The position numbers and the translations under genes are program-made. 64,000 nucleotides of DNA from Eremophila alpestris peregrina (taxonomy: Eukaryota > Chordata > Aves > Passeriformes > Alaudidae), in the NCBI GenBank assembly GCA_009792885.1, contig WMCF01000031.1, forward strand, positions 1,775,437 to 1,839,436, given 5' to 3'. Under the pieces are notes generated by a model that saw only the letters and a program-made list of their open reading frames with translations, did not search any database and was not told the origin of the DNA. Positions 53,101 to 63,071 of this stretch are shown here, one piece after another (the first letter of the stretch is position 1; each line of letters begins with the position of its first letter).

Positions 53101-56100
53101 TAGCTTGATCTGAAATCCACCAACAGAAAACACTGTTTTAAACCTACTGCAATATCTTGATGTGTATAAGAGACAGGTGTTAGCTTGATCTGAAATCCAC
53201 CAACAGAAAACACTGTTTTAAACCTACTGCAATATCTTCTCAGAATGATGCAGAGACAATCCTAAAAAGGAAAATTAAAAAATGGTGGAAGGCTTTTCTG
53301 ACCAAAGAGTGTGGTGGGACAGCCCTGAGAAATCCTCCTTTTCTTAGGTCAGGTTGGGACCATGTAAGTGAATACAGTGTCTCCATGATGTCCTTCAGCT
53401 TAAAGACATTTCTCTTTCCAAATGATAAATAGTAAGAAGAAAAATCTTATTTATACCAAAAATGAGTCACCTGCTCCAACTGTGCTCCCTATTTATTTTG
53501 TAGATGCCAGATAACTGTCTTTCAACTGCTGAAAATTCACACCCAAGACAAGCAGTAAAATTTTAATAAATGCTTTGAGACAGGAATCCAGAAGAGCACT
53601 TATCCCAGAAGATGCCACAAATGCTTTGCTTGGCTCACAGATATATATATTTAATGGGGCCACAGCCCAATGGTTTTCTAAGTAGGTTTAAGCCTCCATT
53701 TAGCTAACACACTAAATAGGTAACTCTGCATGGAAACACCAGCACTCTACCAGTAACTACACATAGACAAATTCCAGAGTTAAAGAGAGATTGTTACAAA
53801 GAATGACCCTGCAAAAACAGCAGTGACAGGAGACTGTGAAATCATAATACTGGGAGAACACTGAAAACCAGAACAGAACAGAAAACCAGAACAGAAAAAA
53901 GCCCTTAACTGCTTACTACCAACTTCTAGGATAAATGCAGATTTTCTCCGAGCCAATTTCAGTTCCCATTTTGCCAGCAAGGGTGGCTCCAAGCCAGGTA
54001 AAATTCATCTCTCCTGCTGCAACCTGACACCTGAAGGGTGGGACCAACCAAGCCAGGTCCCTATCTGATTTCCCAGTCTGCAGCTGTCCTTTCTCATTAG
54101 TTACAATGGGTCATTACATCTGTAAAAGTTACCTTAACTCAGAACCTGCACTGGGTGGCAAAGAGCCAAAGAGAGGAGATGAAAAACCTGCAGCACTGCT
54201 GTTGCCAAGGTGCAGGAGATGGGAAAAGAGGGGAGAGCTCCTGAGTTGTTGCCATGACTGCAAGGAAAAAGGCTTTACTATGTGAAGAGCTAATCATTTC
54301 AAAATGCTCCATCCCTTGAGGATGTGCATGAACCTTGAAGGGGAATTTCACACTAAGCATTCAGAAGCTGTCATTCGCACATCTGTATAATTTTCTTGTG
54401 CTAATTCCACTTCCCTTTTATTTCTTTTTTTCTCTCTAAATTGGATGAACTGTAGTAGTGGCACTAAAGTACAGAGCCTTGCTATATGCTCATTAACCCT
54501 ATGTTTCAAAGCAGGAAATAATGAAAAGCTCATTCCTCTCAAATGAAAATTGCATTCTACTGCCTTCATCTTATCACACAAATGCCAGAATTGTGCTACC
54601 AAGAGGCATGAACTACTGATGGAAATTTCTAACTCTTCAAATGAAGCCTTCCATTTTCTTAACACAGATCTCCTTTAAAATGCAAGGTGGATTTTGTTTT
54701 GCTTTAATCCATTTACATACTTTTACACAGAGCATTTTCAATCTTGTGATTGTTCATTCAGCAACTCTTCTAATGCATGAGCCCATAAAGAGGTGATTTG
54801 GTAAGGTTTTAAACTGTTTCCCCCCTACCTTTCAATCTGTGGTACTCAGCCTACGCATCACACAAAAAAGAACTCAGCAATAAAAGCTTGGCTTTATTTG
54901 GGGCTTAGTCAGAGCTAAATGCAATGGTACAATTTCAGGAATCACCAGCTATCAGATGACAGTGCCTGTTCCCTGCTCCAAGCCATGGAGAGAAACATGT
55001 CAATGTTTCAGTGCCCAGTACTGTTCTGGAAGGCCATTTAAACCACCCTGTTTCACTTTGCACCAATGAACTGTGAGCACATTCCATTTGTTTCACAGCA
55101 AGAGGGACAAGAAAACCCAAAAAATCCACAAAGTCCACTGCAAGAGCATGGGAAGAATTTCACTGTGGGAAGCCCATGACATTTCCTGCAGGAGAAACGT
55201 TTACTCCAGACCTAAACAGCACTCCCTGCCAGCTCCACTTTGCTGCTAACAGCTCCCAGAGTGAGAGAGGCACTGAACCAGTGACAGGTGATGGTGGCAA
55301 ACAACAGCTGCCCATGGTGGTGCAGTTCAAGAAAGCCACAGTTCATCTAAGGGACACAATTCCTTATACCAAGAGGAAACATGCTCAGAAAGTTTGTGAT
55401 CCGTGCTCAGAAGAGCACAGTTCCAGAGAGTGAGCACTGGGAGACATGAAAGCACTGGGGCACTGTGGGGTAAAACACTCACACAGACTCCTACTGATCA
55501 TAAAAAAGAATCAGAACAAGTTAACTATGCCTTGGGAAATAGATTGCTGACTTGATAGCAAACATTTGCCTATTTTGCTACCTCAAAGCCTCCAAGTTTG
55601 CTTAGAACAAAGAGCAGAATTAATGCATTCTCATTACGCAGAAACTCACTGCAATTTAATCAGCTTTTTAGCAAAGACTTCAGCAGATAGCTACATTTCA
55701 CTTTTAAAAGGCATTTCTTCCACAATCCTGACGTTCCTGATGCTACCGAAAACTTTTTTGAAGTCTAAGCAAGATGCTCAGCTTAGACAAGATGCCAGTG
55801 AAGAGATGACACACTTCAGTTTTCCTTCTCACATTTTTGCAAACACAGGGACAATCAATCAGTTTAGCTGAGCACAACTCAAATTAAACAAGACATCTAA
55901 TTCACTCATCTAATTTGTCAGTGTTAACTACTAGTTCTCCAGAGGCAGAGTCAGCCACAGACTGACTTTTCCTCTCACTTATATTTACTACAGTAGTAGA
56001 AAACAATCCTCTCCCACCTCAGTGCCCCTCCAAATCTGTCATCACACGAGGGTTAAGGAGCTTGTCAGACAGTGCAGGGCTGGTGCTGATGAGGATGGAC

Positions 56101-59100
56101 TGGTCAGCAGGACAGCACAAGTGGGTACAGTCTAAATGAGGATTCAACTTTAATTGCCCAAGTAACCTCCATCAGCCTAAAACTTGGAGTAAGGCAGGTC
56201 CCACAGTGGCTCCCTGGCATTTCATCAATCTGCAACTGCCTGCACATAAATTCCACTTTTTCAGGAGATGCAACCTGTAACAATTTCCACACTAGACACA
56301 GAAGCTCTGGGAGCTGTCATGCTCCCAAGGTCACCCCTCTCTCATCAGAGCAGCAAAAGTCCAGACAAGAAGCACGTCAGGGGAAGATGAAGAGCAGCAG
56401 CTGTGTAACTCCAAACCAGCCAGCCCATGCTCGGGTTTGGGCTCACTGTGCAGACACAGCTGGTGTGGGATGTCTGCACCTCATGTCTGCAAATGTCAGA
56501 AATCAAGGGGCACGATCCAGTAACAATCAATTCCCTTCCCTGATCCAGCTTGCCAGGGCAGCTGGGAAGGCAGAAAGGGTCCAAATGTGCAAAATGCCTT
56601 TCCACCAATTACTCAGTGCCAAAGGCTGCCAGGAAAACACACAGACAGCCCAGGGCAGCAGGGACAGGTTCATGGAGAGGTGGCTCAGCAAATAAAGCTG
56701 TGGGAATAAGGAGGAAGGGGGAACATTCAAAAGGATGATGTTTGTTTTCCCAAGTAAACATTATGGTGATGGAGCCCAGCTTTCCTGGGGATGGCTGAAC
56801 ACCTGCCTGCCCTTGGGAAGTGGTGAATTAATTCCTTATTTTGCTCTGCTGGTGTGTGCAGCTCTTGCTTTACTTGTTAAACTGCCTTTACCTCAGCCCA
56901 CAAGTTCTCCCCTTTTCTGATCCTCTCCCCCATCCCACTGGTCAGGGAGTGAGTGAGGCTGAGTGGGGCTTGGCTGCTGACTGGAGTTAAACCAGGACAG
57001 GCTGTTATGCCCCAAAGTTAAAACCATTAAAATATCAGCTTCTAATCACTTAGAACAACCTAGAAGTGACCAGTTCCTCAAGATGGCTGTGCAGAGCCAT
57101 CCTACTCTCAGCCCCAAAGAGCAATAGATCTGTCAGCTATTGTACCACTTGGAGGAAAAAACACATCAAGAAGTAACAACATCCTCTCTAACAAATGGGC
57201 TTTTTTAAACATATCCAGCTCTTCTACTGGGAAAACACAGCCTTGTTTGTTCTTAGTTTCTGTTGACAAGATCTCTCTAAGTTGAAAGTTGCAGCTCTTC
57301 CTATAATGGCCTATTTTGATGAAAAAAATACTAAATAAGCCATTACAACCATGCCAAGACCACTATATTTCATCCCTCCAATCCTATTACCAAATGAACA
57401 GATACTGGTAAAACATCAGCCAGTTATTTCCCAGACAGTGTCAATCTCAAGTTGACAAAAAGGAAGTGGAATGGAGGTTTAAATCACAAAGAAAATGAGA
57501 GACTCAGGAAGACTGGAGAACCTCATCATGCCCAGGAGGTCAAAAGATTTTTTCAACAACTCACTTCTTTGCCACTGGAAATGGGTAAGAAGTTTACAGG
57601 CTTCTGATCTTCAGAACAGTCCCTTGCACAGAAGGTGAGATGGTTTCATAGAACAGGGGCTGGATTACACATTTATAGATCACAGGCATATTTAACAGGT
57701 CAGAGGGCCTAAAAAGATTAAAACATCAATGTTTGTAGAGTAAGGGCTTCTTTGGAAAGCTATGCCAAGACATCATCATTAAGCAGAGTTTGCCAGGCCC
57801 TGAAACCTCAAAGAGCAGTTGTGGAGTGTCAGATGGAGCTTTGAAATCCAGCTCACATTCTTCTTTGTTTTGCCATCTCGCCCTTAAACCTTAAAGTACT
57901 AAACCTGAGAGAGACAAGTGAATTTCCAAAGCCTGATGTGGCAGCTACAGATCAGTGTTTGATTACAGCTCTTGGCATGTGCTGAGCCACCAGATCATCA
58001 CCCCAGTGACCACTTGTATGCAGAGGACTCCCCCAGCAGGGAAGGGAGATGGAACATCCAACCACTTGTTCATCATTTTGACAGGGTCTTCTGAAGCATT
58101 ACATTTACATATTTATTTATATGTAGATATATGTATATATTTAAAATGGCTGCTCCACCACCTACAAGGTAAGACTCCATCACTATAGTGATTAACACAG
58201 CAGAATACACATGGATAATATGCAGCTGTTCCCAGCAACATCCTGATAAAAGCAACTGAAAGAACTTGAGGAGACTGGAAAAATCACAGTAAATAAAATA
58301 CAAGAAATTCAGTGATATTTGTTGCCTTTCATCAGTTATTTCTTCAGAATTTATGAGTTTGACATGCATAGGAGTAGAACTGAAAGAATAACACTTGTTG
58401 GATGTTGTTATATCTTCTGCACTTGCCAGAATTACTTCTGGCAAGTAGAATTTTTGTAAATTTTTATCCAATTAGTGTATACAACAAATGGTGCTTACGC
58501 ACAGCTGAACTCAGCTTCCTGGAAAACATCCCTACAAATGGCCATCTGATTGGTCCCCACCAGGAGGAACAAACTGTATCTGAACAGGAGGACTGGGAGG
58601 AAAACAAATGACCAAAAAAAAGCAGTAGGCACACTGCTATGATCCTGAGAGAACAGTACCTTTGCTCATCTGAGGCACAAATTCAAAAGAGTGGGAAAAA
58701 ATCCAGCTTATCTTCCAAAGCCTTTTTATTGCCTTTTTTCAGGTCAGTGATTGAAACCACACACCATCCTTCTGGAACCTGAGTGAAGTTTTCTGGTGCT
58801 CTGAACAAGTGATTTCAAACACTGAAAATATCAGGATTCTAGTCCTATTTCATGCTCTTTCTTGTCACAATGTAACTGATGACTTCAATCACACTGCAAC
58901 ACTGATTTCCTACCCTGGATCAATACAAAACATTTCTTGATTAGGTTTTTGGTGCTAGGAGGAATTTCATCACTATCTATCTTATTGACTGGCACCTTAA
59001 AGTACTAGTATATGAAAAACCCTATATTTATTTCTAAACAAAGGTTTACACATGTACATACAGACTGAGCTACAAACAATCCATGCTGGCAAATAGCTCC

Positions 59101-62100
59101 CAAAAAATGGGAAAGAAAGGAGAGACAACAGAGCTGTGAAGGAACAGGGAGTGAGCACCCAAGCAGAGTATTCAAGGCAATAGATATTGGGCAGATTTCA
59201 GCACTGCAGAGTGCTGACAGCACAACTGCAAGAATATTTTGCTTAAATACAGACAAGGGGCATGAAAATGCAACTGGAGACTGAGTACACATATCATCTA
59301 GGAGAGCAAGTATGTCACTTGCTGCTCTCTATTTTAGTGAGGAGACTTCACCTCAAACTATGTATTGAAACCTAAACCATAAGACTATTTTAACATTTAA
59401 AATTTAAATGTTGCAAGTCCTACCTCCAGACAGAGGTATTTATTTGTCATATTTATATAGCAACTTCATATTTATATAGCAACTTCATCCTCAAGCTTCC
59501 TGAAACATTTCACAATCATATATTTGCAGTACTGTGAAATTATGATCACTGCCAGGGTGGCTTCCATAATGACCAGAGCACAGGATCTCCCTCAGCAGTT
59601 AAAAAACCCCTGTGCATTTTAGTTTGAGTGAGCATTATAGCACAGCCCTGCTCCCCCTGACTGCATTCAAGGACCTTACCCACACTTTGACAGAAAAACC
59701 AAATTCTGTATATAAACCAGCTCCAATCAGCCCCCAGGACTGGTCCAGCCTGTGCACTGGGTAAGGCAGAAAAGCTGATAAAAACTTGGCATATGGTTAA
59801 TTAAGACCATTGTCACACATATTCACAAGCAGGGTGAACTGGAAGTGTTTGACAGTGTTTAGATTTTCCCACTTTCTACGTTGATCTTTGCAGTCTCAAT
59901 AGAATCCTTGCAGCTGATTTATGAATATGTTTGTGACCTATGTATGTGCTGTATGTTTGTAAGATGTTTGCTCTGTCTGCACTGAGCTGACTTCAGTGTG
60001 ATTCAGGAAGACCAAAGTTAGAAGCACAAACTCCTTATTTAGTAAAGGTAGAAAAACAAGTGGCTCCCGGAAAGAACTGATTTCACAGACCTAAGATGAT
60101 GACCTAAGGTGGATGTTGTGAAAACCTCCCTACAGCAGCAAGTTTTTCCTATTTATTCTAAATATATATCTTTTTCCCCTCTGCAGTGCCAAAGGTCTGC
60201 TAAATTCACACAGATTTAATAGACACGAGGGAACAGATGGCTGGAGGCCAGTGTTTGAGCATGTCTGGTTGTGTACATGAAGAAGCTTTGTGTGTGAAAT
60301 GTGGATGAATAGGAATTCATCTGGAAAAAAAAGGGAAACACAATGGATATCATACAGGAAGTTTATAACAAGCAATTGAGCCTGGGTCATCAGGACTGAG
60401 TGACACTGGTCACACATGTGGCCAAAAAGCCCACACTGATAAGAATAGCTGCACTCAGCCTGCTTTAGCCAGGAGCCAGTTTGAGAACATATGGCAAAAC
60501 AAATGATTCAATGCAATCTGCTCGTTCTGCCACTTCCCCTAAATATTGCTGTACTCACATCCTCTGCTTTTTGCCTTATTACAGTGTTACTATTTCAGAG
60601 CATGGAAAACACCTGTAGGGATGGCAGAGACCTAGAGAATTACTAACACGATACGCTGCTGTGGAGATTCTCATGCTGTTTGCATAGATCAGATTGAGAT
60701 GTTTACACATATCTTGCTTCTTACTCATGTGAGAGAAAGGAAGAGAAGGGAAAGCCAGAAGGCTTATGCTGTTTGCTCCTTTTTCTTCCTTGCATGCAAA
60801 ACTGGCTGCATTCTCCCAGTACATCTGGATTTCACACCAGGCACCCCAGCTCCTACCCAGCACCACTGCCCTGAAGCTTTGTGAGGCTCACAAGGAACAG
60901 GAGTTCTACCATCTAAACCCCTATTCACATCCTTCAACTTCTTAAAATACCAACTTTCAGGCCTATAATACCCTGAGACAAGAATCTCAGTAAACCATCG
61001 AAGGTTTGAAAACTTCTCTCCTTTTATAGAAGTGGCTGTAGAAATAAATAAGCAAACACAGTACCCAAGCACTGACGTCTGAGACATCACTGTCACCACA
61101 ACTCATTCATCTATCAGATGCTTTGCCATGTTTATTATTTTAAGAGCCACTGACTTCCCTCAGAATCAGACTGTATAGACTATAAAAAACTGCAGTCTCT
61201 TGTTTTTTAAAATCAACTTCTCTTAATGGCAAAGGGAAGGTGTTGGAAAACTTGAACTTTAAGAACTGGGACAACAGGAGGTAAAAACATATTCTAAGGT
61301 TTTCATTTAGGTTTGTTCTATAAAGCTTAGGCTTTAGAAACAAATCTAACCATTTCTGGGGATCTTAACTCCATGGACTCAGACTGACAGACTGCTCTTG
61401 GTTTCAGTGAGGTTCTTTTCCTGGTTCTGTCAGTAAGCTGCTGTGTAACCTTGGATTAATCTCTCCTCCCTGTGCTCTGCCTTCTCTTTGCTCTCTTCCT
61501 TCCTGGTCATTAATCCTGACTCTCTGAAGCTCTAAACATGTACCTTGGCATTTTGTAGTAGTCCACTAAAATGATGGGACCACTCATAGAGAACACTTAC
61601 ACATATAGTATAAATATATATAGTTAATTAATTTATAGATACATATAAACATTTCCACTGCCAGCTCCAATTCTGGTTGTTATCTGCAGAAATTAATTTT
61701 ATGGGGCACAGTACCATGTCACAGTGCAGCTCCAGGTTTAGGTCTCCTTTATTGGTGTGAAGTCTCACATATCCCTTCTTCTTCACATATTGGTATCTCA
61801 CAACATCTTCTTCAATAGCAGCTACATCAAAGCAAAAGACAGTTATTAGCTCTCTGTGAGCTTGCTCATTGATCTTTAGAAATCATCAGTAAATGATTAA
61901 TAGAGCCTACTGTGTGACCTCTTCTCCCATGGTACCAGGTCTTGAGGGATCCTACTCTGCAATTCATCTATGATAACCTTGCATTAATCTCTGTGCAAAA
62001 CCCTTTCCATTATAGCAAACCACCAACTCTTTGAGAACCAACCAAATAATGTATATTTTAAATCCCAGAAGCATTCAGTATTACAAACTATAATTTTCCA

Positions 62101-63071
62101 GCAATGTCTGCCAACCACAAACGTCACTTTGAACCCAAATTGCTCCTTGTCAATCCTGCCAGCCAAGCAGGTAGTCATCAGGCAGCCACAGACTGCTGAC
62201 ATCCAGACACCTACCCAGCTCTGGAAACAGCTGAAACTGGTACTGGAGACATCACTGGTAAGTCAAACCAAAGGATCAATCTATGATGTTTCCATTCCCA
62301 AATATATGGGGAAATATATTTGTTAAAATGTCCAGGTGGTCAGATATTTTGTGTACTCAGGCACCTTCAAATCACTGTAAGTTACCAAGTCAAGGAGCTG
62401 AATTTGGTACACATAGTTCTAGCAATGCATTTAATCTTTGCCTAAGTATGTGCAATCTAAATTTTAGTGCTCAACTTCCTCAACTGGAAATACTAATGAG
62501 TCAGCTATTTAATCAATATCCAAACTAAATAAATCTTTTGTGTTTAGGCTGGAGAATAAAAGGAAAACTTTACCATATTAAAATGTATTTTTGTGTAAAA
62601 AGCAGTAAACTAAAAGCTACCATCACAAAATTTGCTGTTGGGATAGACCAAAAAGGTGGACAAGGTTTTGTACGGTATCTGAGGAGAGATTATATTTAAT
62701 TCCTAACTTAGAAAAGGGAATATGTCAATATGTCATCCCTAGGCATAGAAAATGTCTCATTAATTTTCATTCAAAAGAAGTAACTGTCATTCAAAGCCAA
62801 AGCCTGATCATAATTGCTCCAGTATTCTCAGAACACCCTCACTGGAAAGTAAGAATATATCTGGGCAGGGAATACATTTCCATGGCATCAGCACTGACCA
62901 ATTACCAGTGCATAAATGTATGTGTGCTAAGGCTAAGGAGCACACTTTGAAACTTAGAAATAAATAAGCAGTTTGTAGGGAGGTAGTTCTGGTACCTGCT
63001 TCATGGGTGGTTTCAGGCACCATTGCAGTGGAGGTGAAGGAAGCACTTACAGCTCCAGTGGAATAGTGAGC
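26057..63071 (-). CDS. PPIL2: PPIL2 (CYP60), U-box cyclophilin, C-terminal 283 residues in 10 exons
   Basis: Ten minus-strand exons (63071-62996, 61821-61715, 50091-50002, 48657-48624, 40720-40603, 38140-38084, 28651-28579, 28444-28382, 27911-27772, 26150-26057) join in perfect phase. They total 852 bases, or 283 residues plus stop. This covers the cyclophilin-type peptidyl-prolyl isomerase domain (about residues 44-205 of the visible part) and a lysine/glutamate-rich tail ending GFGDFSSW. PPIL2 is a nuclear, spliceosome-associated cyclophilin with an N-terminal U-box that gives ubiquitin-ligase activity; the U-box exons are beyond the right edge. The catalytic-type FHRSIRNFV segment keeps the key Arg (CypA R55 position). 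The CypA W121 position is Tyr in SCAYLDKKH, as known for this family, which limits isomerase activity and cyclosporin binding. No break or frameshift was seen. Confidence 0.96.
26151..27771 (-). other. PPIL2: PPIL2 intron, no gene seen
   Basis: An intron of 1,621 bases, donor GTGAGT, acceptor CACAG. Nothing else was recognised inside. Confidence 0.8.
27772..27911 (-). CDS. PPIL2: PPIL2 coding exon (charged tail)
   Basis: This 140-base exon encodes VAAEREKFQQEEEAAKIKAE and then VVPPKKEVQTPKTYRQGIGK and YINMAA plus two bases of Ala. The TYRQGIGKYIN block matches the conserved motif just before the PPIL2 C-terminus. The donor is GTGAGT and the acceptor cccacag. The Lys/Glu-rich segment varies between species. 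Confidence 0.93.
28382..28444 (-). CDS. PPIL2: PPIL2 coding exon (end of cyclophilin domain)
   Basis: This 63-base, phase-0 exon encodes EEIRIETTTVFVDPYEEADA followed by Q. The VFVDPYEEAD block is characteristic of PPIL2. The acceptor is cttccag and the donor GTGAGG. A short 134-base intron separates it from the preceding exon. Confidence 0.95.
28579..28651 (-). CDS. PPIL2: PPIL2 coding exon (cyclophilin domain)
   Basis: The exon encodes VVGGFETLTAMENVESDPKT and DRPK. Its first base completes the Arg codon of the FGRV motif. The acceptor is cttttag. The donor GTGTGT is weaker than the others but canonical GT. Confidence 0.95.
29300..30290 (+). mobile_element. ancient CR1-like LINE relic (reverse-transcriptase region)
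   Basis: The + strand resembles, with many substitutions and indels, the reverse-transcriptase part of CR1-type LINEs as seen in reptiles and birds. The order is consistent with the consensus: a 'gataattataaacctgtca' block, 'aaataatggaatag', 'aatcaacaaggttttgtgga', a 'ggggtcctgctgggatcagc' block with 'ttcaacgcttctatcc', then 'acatctgttttaatagagcc' and 'catggccaggaacca'. The reading frame is shattered. High divergence suggests an old insertion that predates modern avian CR1 families. The call is from recall of consensus, not a search. Confidence 0.7.
33218..33232. repeat. short (AC)n microsatellite
   Basis: About seven uninterrupted AC units lie in the PPIL2 9.4-kb intron. Confidence 0.85.
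34240..34800 (+). mobile_element. probable ancient amniote retroelement relic
   Basis: The stretch resembles an old dispersed amniote repeat. There is a Ser/Pro/Cys-rich codon-like block with 'ccccttgtttatcacatc' and 'tttggaacaggctccc'. It is followed by 'agctctcagggacagagatt' and 'tttctgtttataaaatgtgc', which look like the recurrent 'ctctttgggacagggact...' tail of L2/CR1-like elements. Class assignment is uncertain and the boundaries are approximate. Confidence 0.4.
35095..35152. promoter_or_regulatory. cluster of TAATTA sites with perfect 10-bp inverted repeat
   Basis: TAGTAATTAC (35125-35134) and GTAATTACTA (35143-35152) form a perfect inverted repeat around an 8-base spacer. Each arm contains a TAATTA homeodomain core, and a third TAATTA lies at 35095-35100. 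This is what a dimeric homeodomain site or a short hairpin would look like. Function is inference. Confidence 0.3.
36113..36137. repeat. AT-rich short tandem (ATTCAAT-like x3)
   Basis: Three near-identical ATTCAAT/AATTCAA units occur in a row in the PPIL2 intron. It is a simple AT-rich repeat with no evident role. Confidence 0.5.
38084..38140 (-). CDS. PPIL2: PPIL2 coding exon (active-site Tyr segment)
   Basis: This 57-base exon encodes (F)FITFRSCAYLDKKHTVFGR, with split codons at both ends. It covers the cyclophilin substrate pocket. The residue at the CypA Trp121 position is Tyr (in CAYLDKKH). The acceptor is tttccag and the donor GTAAGT. Confidence 0.96.
38141..40602 (-). other. PPIL2: PPIL2 intron, 2.5 kb, with simple repeats
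   Basis: No gene was recognised. It contains poly(A)-rich runs at about 39,600-39,620 and a (CCCT)n tract at 39,862-39,886. Confidence 0.8.
39862..39886 (-). repeat. (TCCC)n / (GGGA)n repeat with G-quadruplex potential
   Basis: The + strand is a CCCT repeat. The minus strand, which is the PPIL2 sense strand, therefore carries at least four GGG runs separated by single A bases, matching the G-quadruplex pattern G3+N1-7 x4. Confidence 0.8.
40603..40720 (-). CDS. PPIL2: PPIL2 coding exon (cyclophilin core)
   Basis: This 118-base exon encodes GESYWGKPFKDEFKPNLSHT, then GRGVLSMANSGPNTNKSQ and two bases of Phe. The GVLSMANSGPNTN..SQFF motif is the core cyclophilin signature. The acceptor is a run of 13 T followed by AAAG, and the donor is GTAAGT. 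Confidence 0.97.
40721..48623 (-). other. PPIL2: PPIL2 intron, 7.9 kb, no gene seen
   Basis: No exon, RNA gene or clear mobile element was recognised on either strand. An 11-base string near 41,142 (tcatagaatca) resembles the CR1 3' tail, but the flanks do not match. The open frames at 41,815-42,215 have no family resemblance. Confidence 0.65.
48624..48657 (-). CDS. PPIL2: PPIL2 coding exon (34 bases)
   Basis: This very short exon encodes IQGGDPTGTGT plus one base of Gly. The QGGDPTGTGTGG motif is a cyclophilin signature. The acceptor is cctgcag and the donor GTAAGG. It would be missed by ORF length filters but is fixed by phase and by the flanking exons. Confidence 0.95.
48658..50001 (-). 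other. PPIL2: PPIL2 intron, 1.3 kb, no gene seen
   Basis: An intron with donor GTGAGT and acceptor CTGCAG. Nothing specific was seen. Confidence 0.8.
50002..50091 (-). CDS. PPIL2: PPIL2 coding exon (catalytic Arg segment)
   Basis: This 90-base, phase-0 exon encodes TPRTCENFIKLCKKNYYDGT and IFHRSIRNFV. The Arg in FHRSI is at the position of the CypA catalytic Arg55. The acceptor is tctttcag and the donor GTGAGT. Confidence 0.97.
53097..53238. repeat. perfect 62-bp direct repeat flanking a Tn5 mosaic-end sequence (artefact)
   Basis: Bases 53097-53158 and 53177-53238 are identical. Between them, 53159-53176 reads GATGTGTATAAGAGACAG, which is 18 of the 19 bases of the hyperactive Tn5 mosaic end used in Nextera libraries. 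A perfect duplication with an adapter spacer is what a misassembled untrimmed read would leave. It should not be read as biology. The true genomic sequence is probably a single 62-bp copy. Confidence 0.9.
53863..53898. repeat. 18-bp imperfect tandem duplication
   Basis: Two copies of gaaaaccagaacagaaca-like sequence lie in tandem. The second copy differs at the end. Confidence 0.7.
58100..58142. repeat. AT-rich (TATA/ATAT-like) low-complexity run
   Basis: A degenerate run of TATTTATATG-type units in the PPIL2 11.6-kb intron. Confidence 0.6.
59447..59488. repeat. 19-bp perfect tandem duplication
   Basis: The unit tcatatttatatagcaact is present twice without mismatch (59447-59465 and 59466-59484), followed by four bases of a third copy. 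It is probably recent replication slippage and could vary between individuals. Confidence 0.85.
61370..61560 (+). mobile_element. MIR-like CORE-SINE relic
   Basis: The order of motifs matches the MIR core on the + strand: a segment like 'cctggttctgtcagtaagct', then 'gctgtgtaaccttggatt' with 'aatctctcctccctgtgctc' after it. This is close to the MIR pattern of 'cctggctctgccacttactagctgtgtgaccttgggcaa...cctctctgtgcc'. Divergence is high, as expected for an element older than the mammal/bird split. Not searched against a library. Confidence 0.55.
61715..61821 (-). CDS. PPIL2: PPIL2 coding exon (start of cyclophilin domain)
   Basis: This 107-base exon completes a split Ala codon and encodes AIEEDVVRYQYVKKKGYVRL and HTNKGDLNLELHCDM. 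KKKGYVRLHTNKGDLNLELHCD is the first strand of the PPIL2 cyclophilin domain. The last codon is Met, where the human protein has Leu by recall. The acceptor is tgatgtag and the donor GTACTG. Confidence 0.95.
61822..62995 (-). other. PPIL2: PPIL2 intron, 1.2 kb, no gene seen
   Basis: An intron with donor GTACCA and acceptor GTAG. Nothing specific was recognised. Confidence 0.8.
62996..63071 (-). CDS. PPIL2: PPIL2 coding exon (linker before cyclophilin domain)
   Basis: This 76-base exon encodes AHYSTGAVSASFTSTAMVPE and TTHEA plus one base of Ala. The AHYSTG.VSASFTSTAMVPETTHEA linker is diagnostic of PPIL2. The acceptor is gcaaacag. It is the first PPIL2 exon visible, since the upstream U-box exons lie past 64,000. 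Confidence 0.95.

Larger units (their letters stand above)
50092..61714 (-). other. PPIL2: PPIL2 intron, 11.6 kb
   Basis: The largest intron in the window. It contains an adapter/duplication artefact (53,097-53,238), short tandem repeats (53,863-53,898 and 59,447-59,484), AT-rich runs at 58,100-58,142 and 61,610-61,650, and a MIR-like relic (61,370-61,560). The minus-strand frame at 52,515-52,979 (154 codons) resembles no family and is judged noncoding. Otherwise nothing was recognised. Confidence 0.7.
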
